A program made the position numbers and the translations under genes. Shown in pieces: positions 17,098-26,809 of a stretch of DNA of 64,000 nt. The DNA lies in the NCBI GenBank assembly GCA_016700415.1, contig CP065018.1, forward strand, positions 1,054,001 to 1,118,000, written 5' to 3'. This stretch comes from Flavobacteriales bacterium (GTDB lineage: Bacteria; Bacteroidota; Bacteroidia; Flavobacteriales_F; PHOS-HE28). Each line of letters begins with the position of its first letter. Within the stretch, counting starts at the first letter, position 1. The notes beneath the pieces were generated by a model. The model was not told the DNA's origin. It saw nothing but the letters and a program-made list of their open reading frames with translations, and did not search any database.

Positions 17098-18042
17098 CTA
17101 TGAGCGCAAAGGAAGAAAGTTCTCCGCAAGCATGCAGCGGACGCTCCCTCCACCGATGGTTTCAATGGTCGGGATGGCCACGGGCACCAGTTCCCCGTGC
17201 TTTCCCAATTGGCGGACCTGGTCGGGCCGCAATGACCGCTGGGCCTGCTCTGAAAGAAAAATGAAGTCGCCCTTCCCGCTTCGGAGTTGCAGGATATTCC
17301 CCGCGAAGGCATGCATTTGCCCGAGGGTGATCTGGATGAGCTCCCTGCCGGACTTCGCCAGCTCGGCTGCTGCGTGGTGCCGCTCATTCAGGTCCGGGAG
17401 GGCCTCCATGCAGATCAGTGCAAAGCGCTCCCCGATGCTCATCAGGACATTAGTGTGGTAGATGGGCTGGCCCTCAGGGGTGCCGTCCATGGTAGCGGTA
17501 AAGGTGATGGGGGCATACTGCATCTCCTTGCACCACGCATCCAGTACCTGCTCCGATGTCCGAGGCGAAAGCGCAGCGTAGGCCGTATGTGATTTCCGGT
17601 CCAGTACCATGCTCCCGGTCCCTTCCAAGGCTTGGCCCTGCGCTTCCCAGCCGCTCAGGTCGAACGTTCCCTTGTTCTCAAATCCGAGATCGGCCAACGC
17701 GACACCCAAGCCCGGATCTCGTTCTGTCCGCCGGGATCCCGTGGCCATGGGATAGAGCACAATTCGTCCATCCTCATCGGTACTGAACCAGTTGTTGGGA
17801 AAAACCGCATCCGGGGCTGAAGGGTCTTTGGGATCGAGCACCGTAAGGCCAATTCCACAGGCGGTCAACGCCTTGATGAGCGCATCGAACTCCTGTTCCA
17901 CCTTGTGCTGCACATCCGGTGCGGAAAGATCCTGTTGGAATCCATTGCTGGCCGCGGTTTCCTTGGAGTACCGGAAGCCTACCGGCCTTACCAGGATCAC
18001 GTTCCGGGCAAGCTGTTCATGAGGTTTGACAGGAGCGCGCAC
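17098..18042 (-). CDS. ctlX: Citrulline/arginine-type hydrolase of the CtlX amidinotransferase family
   Basis: A 314-residue member of the guanidino-modifying (amidinotransferase) fold family. The family features are PDAVFPNNWFSTDEDG near residues 87-102, a GSMVLDR segment, YHTNVLMSIG with the catalytic His, and GGGSVRCMLAE near the C-terminus with the catalytic Cys. CtlX-type enzymes are known as citrulline-utilising hydrolases; the substrate here is inferred. It sits between arginase and argS on one strand (gaps 11 and 17 bases), so the cluster is plausibly one arginine-related operon. Confidence 0.85.
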   Translation of the reverse strand: MRAPVKPHEQLARNVILVRPVGFRYSKETAASNGFQQDLSAPDVQHKVEQEFDALIKALTACGIGLTVLDPKDPSAPDAVFPNNWFSTDEDGRIVLYPMATGSRRTERDPGLGVALADLGFENKGTFDLSGWEAQGQALEGTGSMVLDRKSHTAYAALSPRTSEQVLDAWCKEMQYAPITFTATMDGTPEGQPIYHTNVLMSIGERFALICMEALPDLNERHHAAAELAKSGRELIQITLGQMHAFAGNILQLRSGKGDFIFLSEQAQRSLRPDQVRQLGKHGELVPVAIPTIETIGGGSVRCMLAENFLPLRS

Positions 18043-18053
18043 GAGGTTTCCGA

Positions 18054-18995
18054 TCAGCGGGCGCGAAGGATGGGGAACAGCGGTTCCATGACGGTGAGCA
18101 CGTTCTCGGCCATGGAGTTCTTGGTATCCAGCGCGGGGTTGATCTCCACCACGTCCAAGGTCACGGTTTTGGGGTCGGAGCAGAAGCCGGTGAGCAGTTC
18201 GCGGGCCTCGTCCAAGAAAAGCCCGTCGGGCACCGGGGTACCGGTACCGACGGAAATGGAGGGGTCGAGGCTGTCCACATCGAAGCTCACATGGACCTTA
18301 TCGCAGGTGCTGAGGTGCGCCAATGTCTCCGCCACCACGGCTTTGGCTCCCTTTTCACGCAATTCCTTCACTGTGATCACCTTGATGTTGTGCTCCTCGA
18401 TAATGGCCCTTTCCTCCTCCTCATAATCCCGGAGTCCGATGAAAACCAGGTCCGAAGGGAGCACTTTGGGGCCGCTTGAGCCGATCTTCCGAAGCCGGTC
18501 CCAAACGTCCAGAGTGAACATCTTGGGCCGGTTCTGGCCCTTCATTTCGATGTTCATCAGCAGGGACAAAGGCATACCGTGGACATTTCCGCTGGGCGTG
18601 GTCCAAGGGCTATGGAGGTCGGCATGGGCATCGATCCAAACCACGCCGACACGCTCGTTCGGGAAGGCCATCTTGGTGCCGGAAACAGACCCGATCGCGA
18701 TCGAATGATCACCTCCGATAACAATAGGAAATATGTTGTTTCTCAGAAACTTGTACACTTCATATGCGAGATCTGATTCAAAGCGGATCAAGCCGTCGAT
18801 ATGGTGGGCATTGGGTGACTCCTTATCGTCCTCGTAAAGCACATCGTTCTCATCCCGGAGGATGCTTTCCTCGGCATGGCCGAAGAGTTCGCTGCCCTTT
18901 TTCCAAGCGGCCACGCGCAGTGCACACATGCCCATGCTGGTCCCCCTCGTTCCCGCCCCGATCTCCGAGGCGGCTTCGATCAATCTGACTTCCAT
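18054..18995 (-). CDS. rocF: Arginase
   Basis: Arginase hydrolyses L-arginine to ornithine and urea with a Mn2+ pair. The 313 residues hold all three ureohydrolase metal motifs: GGDHS at 94-98, DAHAD at 122-126 followed by SGNVHGMPLS, and SFDVDSLDPSISVGTGTPVP near residue 240. The start MEVRLIEAASEIGAGTRGTSMG is the family N-terminus. As the first gene of arginase-ctlX-argS it may direct arginine away from protein synthesis when abundant. Possible alternative: another ureohydrolase such as agmatinase or formimidoylglutamase, judged less likely from the N-terminal GAGTRG and overall match. Confidence 0.88.
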   Translation of the reverse strand: MEVRLIEAASEIGAGTRGTSMGMCALRVAAWKKGSELFGHAEESILRDENDVLYEDDKESPNAHHIDGLIRFESDLAYEVYKFLRNNIFPIVIGGDHSIAIGSVSGTKMAFPNERVGVVWIDAHADLHSPWTTPSGNVHGMPLSLLMNIEMKGQNRPKMFTLDVWDRLRKIGSSGPKVLPSDLVFIGLRDYEEEERAIIEEHNIKVITVKELREKGAKAVVAETLAHLSTCDKVHVSFDVDSLDPSISVGTGTPVPDGLFLDEARELLTGFCSDPKTVTLDVVEINPALDTKNSMAENVLTVMEPLFPILRAR

Positions 18996-19057
18996 CTGTC
19001 CTGTTTTCGGCTATGGCCTCAAAGGTAAAGGGTACCGAGGACCGAGGACCAAACAAG

Positions 19058-20266
19058 TCAACTCTGCGCTTCCTCCACGTCCTCGTATCCGCCTTCCTCC
19101 GGGGACAGATGCGGGAGCACCGACCTAAGCCAAACATAACCGAGGATACCCGCAACAAGTGATGACAGCAGGATGGTGGTCTTCGACATCAGGATATGCT
19201 CGGCATCATCGAACGCCAGGGTGGTGACGAAAATGCTCATGGTGAAGCCGATGCCGGCCAAGCACGCGACACCAAAGAGTTTCTTCCAACTGATACCTGT
19301 AGGCAGGGTGCATAGGCCAAGGCCGATGGCAGCCGCACAGAATAACGTGATCCCAAAAGGCTTACCTACCACAAGGCCGAGGAAAATGCCGTAGCTGTTC
19401 AGGGTAAGGAGATGTTCATACCAATCGGATCCCAGCACGATGCAGGTATTCGCCAAGGCGAAGAGCGGCATGATGATGAAGGCCACGGGCTTGTGGAGAA
19501 AGTGCTGAAGCTTCCAGGAAATGGTATCGGGCTTGCCATCGCCGAACGGTATCGCAAAGGCCACCAGCACGCCGGTGACCGTGGCATGGACGCCGGAATG
19601 GAGCATGAACCACCACATCACTGCGCCCAAGGTCAAGTAAGGTATCAGATTGAACACCTTGAGCCGGTTGAGTGCCAACAGCACCGCAAAGATCCCCATG
19701 GCCCCGCCGAAGTAGGCCCACTGGATGCCGCCGGAATAGAAGACCGCGATGGTGAAGATGGCCCCGAGGTCGTCGATCACGGCCAATGCGGTGAGGAAGA
19801 CCTTCAAGGAAAACGGGACGCGGTCCCCCAGTAGTGAAAGGATGCCGATGGCAAAGGCGATGTCCGTGGCCATGGGGATGCCCGCCCCGGCCTGCGTGGG
19901 CGTACCGTGGTTGAAGAGCAGGTGTATCCCTGCCGGAACGAGCATTCCGCCGAAGGCCGCGATCACCGGCAGGGCGGCCTTCTTCATGTTCGAGAGCTCG
20001 CCGATGTAGACCTCCCGTTCCAGCTCCAGGCCGATCATCAGGAAGAAGATGGCCATCAGACCATCGTTGATCCAATGCGTTACCGAGTGGCTGGCGAATT
20101 GCTGATCCCAAAAAGCCACGTATTCGGGGCCCGCAGGCGAATTGGTGAGCCACAGCGAGATAGCGGTGCATATCACAAGCAACAGACCTGCGGTCCGCTC
20201 GTTGTTGAGCAGGTCGAGGAAGAGGTTGACCGGCTTCATCAGCACCGGTTTCTTGGCTTTGGTCAT
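19058..20266 (-). CDS. nhaA: Na+/H+ antiporter NhaA
   Basis: NhaA exchanges one Na+ for two H+ across the inner membrane to control pH and sodium. The 402-residue protein has eleven or twelve hydrophobic helices and the family motifs: the ANSP-type first helix (ALWLTNSPAG), the HWINDGLMAIFFLMIGLELERE strand near residue 66, and ATDIAFAIGILSLLGDRVP with the paired TM4/TM5 residues (LAVIDDLGAIFTIAVFY, the Asp-Asp ion site). The start at 20266 is divergent from the CDF gene at 20313, with a 46-base shared control region. Confidence 0.95.
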   Translation of the reverse strand: MTKAKKPVLMKPVNLFLDLLNNERTAGLLLVICTAISLWLTNSPAGPEYVAFWDQQFASHSVTHWINDGLMAIFFLMIGLELEREVYIGELSNMKKAALPVIAAFGGMLVPAGIHLLFNHGTPTQAGAGIPMATDIAFAIGILSLLGDRVPFSLKVFLTALAVIDDLGAIFTIAVFYSGGIQWAYFGGAMGIFAVLLALNRLKVFNLIPYLTLGAVMWWFMLHSGVHATVTGVLVAFAIPFGDGKPDTISWKLQHFLHKPVAFIIMPLFALANTCIVLGSDWYEHLLTLNSYGIFLGLVVGKPFGITLFCAAAIGLGLCTLPTGISWKKLFGVACLAGIGFTMSIFVTTLAFDDAEHILMSKTTILLSSLVAGILGYVWLRSVLPHLSPEEGGYEDVEEAQS

Positions 20267-20312
20267 TGGGGTCGCAAGTTTACGGCTTGCTCCGGTCTGC
20301 TACCTTGGCCGC

Positions 20313-21302
20313 ATGTCCGAAAAGATCGGAAATATCCGGTTGCAGGCGTGGGTGCTGGTAGCCGGTGTGCTGTTGATGGCCGTGAAGTTCGTCGCTTGGC
20401 GGATCACCCATAGCAACACGGTGCTGAGCGATGCCATGGAAAGCATCGTGAACGTGGCCGCAGGTTCCTTCGCGCTGTACAGCCTGATATTGGCGGCCAA
20501 ACCCCGCGACAGGGAGCATCCGTACGGCCATGGCAAGGTGGAATTCATCAGCGCGGCGATCGAGGGGACCTTGGTGGCAGTAGCGGGCACGATCATCATC
20601 TACCGCGCCACGGTTGCGCTGTTCCAAGGGGTGGAGATCCATCATTTGGGCCCCGGCACCGCATTGATCGCCTTCACGGGCGTAGCCAATCTGGCTCTTG
20701 GGCTGTTGTTGCGCAACAAAGGGAAACGGACGCATTCATTGACCATGGAGGCCGGGGGCACGCACCTGCTCTCCGATGCATGGAGCAGCGCCGCTTTGGT
20801 ATTGGGCCTCCTAGTGATACAGGCCACGGGGCTGAACTGGTTGGACAGCCTGTTCGCGGTCGGCTTCGCGGCCTTCATCATCCGGCAGGGCGTGCAGGTG
20901 GTGCGGCGCAGCATCGGCGGCATCATGGACGAGACCGATATGGCGGTGGCCTCGGACCTGGTGCGGATCATCGAAATGAATCGTCGTCCCGCATGGATCG
21001 ACATGCACAACTTCCGTGTGATCACCTTCGGCAGCACCCTGCACATCGACTGCCACGTCACCCTGCCCTACTACTATTCCTTGGATAAGGCCCATTCGGA
21101 GATCTCCGCACTGGATGAGCTTGTGAACCAGCGCTCAGGGCGCGAAGTGGAGTTCTTCATCCACATGGACCCTTGTATCCCGGCGTCGTGCCCCGTATGC
21201 CAGATCATGGATTGCCCGGTGCGCCAAGCCCCGTTCGTCAAGCGCATCCCGTGGACCTTGGCCACGGTGCTGAAGAATGCGAAGCACGGGGCGGAAGGCT
21301 GA
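20313..21302 (+). CDS. Cation diffusion facilitator (CDF) metal efflux transporter
   Basis: A 329-residue CDF transporter that exports divalent metals such as Zn2+ or Fe2+ using the proton gradient. Six helices are seen, with metal site A residues in SNTVLSDAMESIVN (TM2) and THLLSDAWSSAALVLG (TM5), and the ferredoxin-like C-terminal domain after residue 210. Unusually, the C-terminus has a cysteine cluster, HMDPCIPASCPVCQIMDCPVRQAPF, an extra candidate metal site. The ATG at 20313 is chosen over the longer frame since it gives MSEKIGNIRLQAWVL. The exact metal is not determinable. Confidence 0.88.
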   Translation: MSEKIGNIRLQAWVLVAGVLLMAVKFVAWRITHSNTVLSDAMESIVNVAAGSFALYSLILAAKPRDREHPYGHGKVEFISAAIEGTLVAVAGTIIIYRATVALFQGVEIHHLGPGTALIAFTGVANLALGLLLRNKGKRTHSLTMEAGGTHLLSDAWSSAALVLGLLVIQATGLNWLDSLFAVGFAAFIIRQGVQVVRRSIGGIMDETDMAVASDLVRIIEMNRRPAWIDMHNFRVITFGSTLHIDCHVTLPYYYSLDKAHSEISALDELVNQRSGREVEFFIHMDPCIPASCPVCQIMDCPVRQAPFVKRIPWTLATVLKNAKHGAEG

Positions 21303-21512
21303 AGGAGAGGGCGAAACGAGTACAGGTACAGCGAAGTACCTCTATATCAACTTAAGAATTCCATCGCCGCGTGATCATCCTCGTGATGATCGGGTCTGGC
21401 AATATCAATGCCTCCTGCGAAGACGATCCAAACATATTCCATTCAAAGATCCGTATTCCGGAACAGAACTGTAATTTCCACCTCGGTTGAATTAACCCAA
21501 CAAGAACCTGCC

Positions 21513-24500
21513 ATGTCCGCGCTGCTCAGAGCGATCTTATACGGGACGTTTTTATTGAGCAGCATGCTATCCAGTACGCCGGGACATGCTCAAACCGGTC
21601 CGCGGCAATGGATGACCCGAAACTGGTCCGCACGGGACGGGCTTTCTCAAACAACTGTTTCAAGTGTTGTCCAAGACGATCTTGGATTCCTCTGGATCAG
21701 CACGGAAGATGGCGTGGACCGCTTTGACGGGAAGGAATTCAAGGTTTTCAGGCGGTTCCTACGGGACACGACCGAAGTGGGGGTCGCACGTATTTACAAG
21801 CTGATCTATACATCCGGAGGGTATCTGCTGGGAGGGACCGATGAGGCCGGGATCATCCTGTTCGACCGTGATCGGGAATTGTTCAACGTACTTCCGCTAT
21901 ACCCTGATCATGCCAATGATCCAGGAGCAAACACAGTGCGCTTCCTGTTCGATCGCGGGAATGGGACGGTGCTGTTGGGAACGGACGCGGGGCTCTATCA
22001 GTTCGACCCCGTTTCCCGGTCCATCGTCAACATACATTCACTTCTTCACGTCGTCCCTGAGAAGGCGCAAGTGGTCAGTATCGCCGGAACAGGCGACAAC
22101 GTGATGTTCACCGCCAGACTGGCACCGGATACGGGGATGCTGTTCGAGCTTTCCGATGATCTGGGAACGGCCACATTACTGGACCCGGCCCGAATGGGCC
22201 TGCCTGATATAAGAAGGGAGTACCTTCAAATGAGCGCAGGAATGGACATGGAGGTCTATGCCGCCACTCCTGATGCCTTTTTCAGACGCCATGGACACGA
22301 GGACCGATTCAGCAAGATGAGCCTGCTGGACGGCCAGGTCATCCGAAAAATGTTCCCGCTACCGCATGGTCACTTGGGGATGACAGCCACCGGCCTGTAT
22401 TTCATGGACCCCGACGGCTCGTCAGAGCGGATCAAATTGCCCCTTCCACGGCATTCGGACGTGAACATCCAGTTGACCGATCTTACCGAAGGAACGGACG
22501 GGGCCATCTGGGTCGGCAGCTACGAAGGCCTCTTCCAGATCGATCCCATATCGGCGAAATTCCACCACTTCGGCCCAGGCGGTGATCACGACCTGCCATT
22601 CTGTGACACCAAGATCCGCTCTATACTGAAAGATCCATTGGGCAGGATCTGGGTCGGAATGCAGCGGGGCTTGGACTTGATACAGCCTGATCTGAGGTCG
22701 GTGATGAACCTTGTGCCGAACCGGCCCAATTCCGAAGAGGTCGCCTTTCAGGGACTTGCCTTGGACCACAGGGGGAATGTGTGGGGAAGAACCCGTGCGA
22801 ACGGCTTGTTCTGCTGGCACCCGGACCTGTCACGACCAAGACCATACGAAGCCGGTCCGGAACGATCCGTAGCATGGGGCAAATCGCTTTGCGTCAACCC
22901 GGATGGAAGCATGTTCACGGGTCACCGGATGGACCTGATCGCGCCGGACGGGATGCTTTTGTCCACGAAAGAGCTATCGGGGTCCGTTTTGCGGCTAGAA
23001 CTCGACGACCCCTTCAGCACATACAGGGATAGGACCGGCACCTATTGGTTCGGGACGATGAACAAGGGGGTGTACACGTTCACCTTCAACGCAAAGGAGC
23101 GTTCGATCGCGGACCTGAAGGTGCATTCGCCTGACCCGGATGTTCCCGGAAGCCTCTCCAATGGCTTCGTCACCTCTGTTCGGGAAGACGGCCGGGGCAT
23201 GATCTGGCTGGGGACCTATGGTGGTGGATTGAACCGGTACGACCGGGCGACCGGCCTGTTCTCGGCACTGACCACCAAAACCGGTCTACCGAACAACGTG
23301 ATCTATGCCATCGAAATTGATCGCCTTGATCGGGTCTGGTTCACCTCGAACGCAGGGATCGGTTGTTTGGACCAACGTGACGGGGGCATTCGCACGTATG
23401 ATGAACGTGACCGGGTGCAAAGCCTGGAATTCAACGCAACGGTGTCCTTCCAGGCCGCCGACGGCGAGATCTTCTTCGGCGGTGTCAACGGGTTCAACTC
23501 CTTCTACCCGGATTCGATCCAATTGAACCCGCATCGCCCACGGATAGCCTTCACCGGATTGATGGTGGGCAACACCGCTATGGGGGTCGGTGCGCCGGGT
23601 TCGCCTCTGCACCGTTCGATCGTTTATCAGGATTCGCTCGAACTGAGCCATGAGCAGAACGACCTCACGGTACAATTCGCAGCGCTCAGTTTCATCTCGC
23701 CGGAGAAGAACCGCTTCGCGTACATGTTGCACGGATATGCCGATGAGTGGGTGCAGCTCGGCACGCAGAACCAAGTGTCATTCACCAACCTCGATCCCGG
23801 CAGGTACGAACTGCGGGTGAAAGCCGCCAATAATGACGGTGTATGGAACGACCAGTATCGCTCGCTCCATCTGATCATCGCGCCACCGTGGTACCGTACC
23901 TCCACGGCCACGGCCCTGTTCATCGTGTGCGGCGCATCCTTCCTGTTCGGTCTGGGCTGGATCGTCCTGAGCCGGATCCGCCTGCGTTATCAAGTCGGCT
24001 TCGAACACGATGAGGCGGTCCGGGCAAAGGCCGAGGATCAACGCAGGGCCCGTTTCTTCATCAACCTCGCACACGACCTACGGACTCCCTTGACGCTGAT
24101 CAAGCAACGCGTGGAGCAACTCGCCAGCCATCCGAACGGGCACATGGATGAACCCACCACACAAGTGTTGCGCCGCAGTGTGGACAAGCTCACGGGCCGG
24201 ATCACCGCGTTGTTGGAGACCGCCCGCCTGGAGCGCGACCACATCGCACTGGACACCCGACCGACCAGTATCAATGAACTGGTACACGTCATCCTGGCGG
24301 ACTTCCGGCCGATGGCCGCCGATCGTTCCATCGAACTCTCATTCGTGCCCGCACCGGGCGATCCGATCGCGGAGCTCGATCGCACCAAGATCACCATGGC
24401 CGTGGAGAACCTGTTGACGAACGCGTTCAAGTTCACCCCGGACGGCGGGAGGATCACCGCCTCTGTTTCGAGCATCCACACAGGCGACGGTGCCGATGCG

Positions 24501-25595
24501 GCAAGGATCACCGTGCAGGATACCGGCCCGGGGATCGCAGCGGAGGACCATCAACGCATTTTTGAATTGTACGAGCGCACCGACGGCCCGCAAGTGACCG
24601 GGAAGGTGGGCGCAGGCGTCGGACTCTTCCATGTGAGGCAGATCATGGAAATGCACGGTGGAAAGTGGTCCGTGGAAAGCGCCGTCGGGCAGGGCACGTC
24701 CATTCATCTGGAGCTTCCCTTGAAGGTCGGCCGGGACGTGGTCGCGACGCCCGTAAATCCAATTGCTGCGGCCAACCCGGCTTCAAGCGAAAGGACGATC
24801 GCGGACGAGGAACCCACCGACAACGGTCCGGACGGCAGGCCGATCGCTTTGGTGATCGAGGACGACCACGACCTGAACGCCGCCATCGCCGAACTGCTCC
24901 GGACGGAGTTCCGCACCTTCAGCGCGTTCAATGGCGAAGAAGGTATAGCGAAGGCGTTCGACCTGGTGCCCGACGTGGTCATCACGGACGTGATGATGCC
25001 GCTGAAGGACGGTTTCGAGGTCTGCCGCACACTGAAGAACGACATACGCACCTCGCACGTGCCGGTGATCATGCTCACCGCGATCACGGACATGGAGGAG
25101 CGCATCCGCGGGCTGCATGAGGGAGCGGACGACTTCCTGCCCAAGCCCTACGAGCCGCGCGAATTGCTGGCCCGCGCCCGCAACGCCATCCTGCGCACGC
25201 GGAAAGTGATGGACCTGAACCGGGCAGCGATCGGCACCGTGCCGGCACAAGCACTGGACCCCGTGCGCGACATGGACCGGATCTTCCTTGAACAGGTCCA
25301 TCATTTGATCGGGCAACACTTCCACGAGCCGGGCCTGAGCGTGGAAAGCTTGGCCGACATGGTGGCGATGAGCCGGGGCAACTTGAGCCGCAAGCTCACC
25401 GCCCTGATCGACCGGCCGCCGAAGGACCTGATCCGCGAGAAGCGCATGAAGGCCGCGCGCGAGCTGCTGGAACGCGGCGTATGCAACGTGACCGAGGCCA
25501 TGGAGCGGTCGGGCTATGAGAACCCGTCCTCGTTCTCCAATGCCTTCAAGGATTTCTGGGGGCAGCCGCCCAGCTCCTTCCTGCGGCGCACCTGA
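21513..25595 (+). CDS. Hybrid two-component system protein (one-component HTCS)
   Basis: A 1360-residue membrane sensor combining sensing, phosphorelay and DNA binding in one chain. Order: signal peptide (to about residue 27, ...TPGHAQ); N-terminal beta-propeller of ligand-gated regulator repeats (SQTTVSSVVQDDLGFLWISTEDGVDRFDG and similar); Y_Y_Y domain near residues 740-790; one TM segment (TATALFIVCGASFLFGLGWIVL); HisKA with His854 in INLAHDLRTPLTLI; HATPase_c; REC domain with phospho-acceptor Asp1159 in ITDVMMPLKDGFEV; and a C-terminal AraC-type helix-turn-helix. Such proteins usually switch on a polysaccharide-use locus; none is adjacent here. ATG 21513 is selected because it opens directly on the signal peptide. 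Confidence 0.93.
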   Translation: MSALLRAILYGTFLLSSMLSSTPGHAQTGPRQWMTRNWSARDGLSQTTVSSVVQDDLGFLWISTEDGVDRFDGKEFKVFRRFLRDTTEVGVARIYKLIYTSGGYLLGGTDEAGIILFDRDRELFNVLPLYPDHANDPGANTVRFLFDRGNGTVLLGTDAGLYQFDPVSRSIVNIHSLLHVVPEKAQVVSIAGTGDNVMFTARLAPDTGMLFELSDDLGTATLLDPARMGLPDIRREYLQMSAGMDMEVYAATPDAFFRRHGHEDRFSKMSLLDGQVIRKMFPLPHGHLGMTATGLYFMDPDGSSERIKLPLPRHSDVNIQLTDLTEGTDGAIWVGSYEGLFQIDPISAKFHHFGPGGDHDLPFCDTKIRSILKDPLGRIWVGMQRGLDLIQPDLRSVMNLVPNRPNSEEVAFQGLALDHRGNVWGRTRANGLFCWHPDLSRPRPYEAGPERSVAWGKSLCVNPDGSMFTGHRMDLIAPDGMLLSTKELSGSVLRLELDDPFSTYRDRTGTYWFGTMNKGVYTFTFNAKERSIADLKVHSPDPDVPGSLSNGFVTSVREDGRGMIWLGTYGGGLNRYDRATGLFSALTTKTGLPNNVIYAIEIDRLDRVWFTSNAGIGCLDQRDGGIRTYDERDRVQSLEFNATVSFQAADGEIFFGGVNGFNSFYPDSIQLNPHRPRIAFTGLMVGNTAMGVGAPGSPLHRSIVYQDSLELSHEQNDLTVQFAALSFISPEKNRFAYMLHGYADEWVQLGTQNQVSFTNLDPGRYELRVKAANNDGVWNDQYRSLHLIIAPPWYRTSTATALFIVCGASFLFGLGWIVLSRIRLRYQVGFEHDEAVRAKAEDQRRARFFINLAHDLRTPLTLIKQRVEQLASHPNGHMDEPTTQVLRRSVDKLTGRITALLETARLERDHIALDTRPTSINELVHVILADFRPMAADRSIELSFVPAPGDPIAELDRTKITMAVENLLTNAFKFTPDGGRITASVSSIHTGDGADAARITVQDTGPGIAAEDHQRIFELYERTDGPQVTGKVGAGVGLFHVRQIMEMHGGKWSVESAVGQGTSIHLELPLKVGRDVVATPVNPIAAANPASSERTIADEEPTDNGPDGRPIALVIEDDHDLNAAIAELLRTEFRTFSAFNGEEGIAKAFDLVPDVVITDVMMPLKDGFEVCRTLKNDIRTSHVPVIMLTAITDMEERIRGLHEGADDFLPKPYEPRELLARARNAILRTRKVMDLNRAAIGTVPAQALDPVRDMDRIFLEQVHHLIGQHFHEPGLSVESLADMVAMSRGNLSRKLTALIDRPPKDLIREKRMKAARELLERGVCNVTEAMERSGYENPSSFSNAFKDFWGQPPSSFLRRT

Positions 25596-25785
25596 CAGCG
25601 CAACCGCCTGAACGACAGGCTGTTACTTTTTGCGACAAAATCGAATTCTTGCGCCATTTCCGCAAGTGCTACATCGTCGCAAGTCTTTGCGACGAACTCG
25701 AAAACACGATGGTGCGGCATGCCCCGAACCTTGCATCGCCGACGGATCGGACCCCGGCGAAACCACCAACAAACCACCATCGACC

Positions 25786-26289
25786 ATGAAAGCATTTGCC
25801 GCCCTCCGCCTCGCCACTCTGCCCTTGCTGCTTTTGCCCCTGCTCGCCACCGCCCAGCAGAAGCAGCAGTTCAACGTCACCGACCCGCTCAAGCACAGCA
25901 CCTACGGCGAGCGCCCCGTGTTCGGGATGAAAGGAAAGGAGCTCAAAGCGATCTTCATGGCCACGGGCGATGAGCAGATCGTGCGGAACATGCGCAAGAT
26001 CTCCACGAAGCGCGCAGTGAGCCTGACGGGCATCATCATCGGCGACCTGGTGATGGCCGGCGGCCTGGCGATCACCCTCTCCGGCAACGACGGAGGCACC
26101 GGGCTGCTCGCGGGCGGGGCCGGCATCCTGCTCATCGGCGCCATCGCCGGGTCCGGCCAAAAAGGCCTTATCAAAAGGTCCATGCTCCGCTACAATGAAG
26201 TGACGGGCGGCAGCACGTCGTTCCTGCCCGGCACCACGACCATCAATGGCCAGACCGCCCTGGGCGGAACACTCTCCTTCACATTTTGA
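25786..26289 (+). CDS. Exported glycine-rich membrane-associated protein of unknown function
   Basis: A 167-residue protein with a signal peptide (MKAFAALRLATLPLLLLPLLATAQQ), then a soluble part with KHSTYGERPVFGMKGKELKAIFMATGDEQIVRNMRKI, and two hydrophobic glycine-rich stretches (TGIIIGDLVMAGGLAITLSG and GTGLLAGGAGILLIGAIAGSG) that could form a helical hairpin in the envelope. No enzyme motif is seen. The frame is open for 52 further codons upstream but without homologous-looking content. It follows the HTCS gene by about 190 bases. Confidence 0.65.
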   Translation: MKAFAALRLATLPLLLLPLLATAQQKQQFNVTDPLKHSTYGERPVFGMKGKELKAIFMATGDEQIVRNMRKISTKRAVSLTGIIIGDLVMAGGLAITLSGNDGGTGLLAGGAGILLIGAIAGSGQKGLIKRSMLRYNEVTGGSTSFLPGTTTINGQTALGGTLSFTF

Positions 26290-26317
26290 GATCAGGACCA
26301 ACAGCATCATTCCGACC

Positions 26318-26770
26318 ATGAACAACCCAGCGATCATCCATCAGGCAGCCCGACCTTACGCCGGGTTCTGGAAGCGATTCGCCGCCCTGATGATCGATCT
26401 GGTGGTGCTGATCGGCGTCGGCGCGATGATCAAACTTGCCGGTGGCGAGGCGCTGATAAGCCTCTCGCGCCCCGATGCCCCGGTGGCCGGCATGGTCGCC
26501 GCGCTCACCTTCCTGCTCGCCGTGTGCTGGAGCTACTGGAGCGGCTTCGAATGTTCGCCCCTGCAGGCCACGCCCGGGAAACTCGCCGTGGGCATCTACG
26601 TCACCGACCTCCACGGCGACCGCTTGGATTTCATGTCCGCATCCGCCCGGTTCTATGGCAAGGCCCTCTCCACGCTCACCCTCGGTATCGGCTACCTCAT
26701 GGCCGGAACAACAAAAAAGCATCAAGCGCTTCACGATCTCGTGTCGGGCTGCTTAGTGCTCAGCCACTGA
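26318..26770 (+). CDS. RDD family membrane protein
   Basis: A 150-residue inner-membrane protein of the RDD family. The RDD signature is RPYAGFWKRFAALMIDLVVL (Arg plus the acidic Asp at the start of helix 1). Three to four hydrophobic helices follow, with the conserved TPGKLAVGIYVTD motif near residue 88. The C-terminus KKHQALHDLVSGCLVL is also typical. RDD proteins are linked to ion or osmolyte exchange in some bacteria, otherwise unknown. Its ATG lies 29 bases after the preceding gene's stop. Confidence 0.85.
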   Translation: MNNPAIIHQAARPYAGFWKRFAALMIDLVVLIGVGAMIKLAGGEALISLSRPDAPVAGMVAALTFLLAVCWSYWSGFECSPLQATPGKLAVGIYVTDLHGDRLDFMSASARFYGKALSTLTLGIGYLMAGTTKKHQALHDLVSGCLVLSH

Positions 26771-26809
26771 TCGAACCATTCCCCAAAGACCAAACAAATA
26801 CCGACCTCC

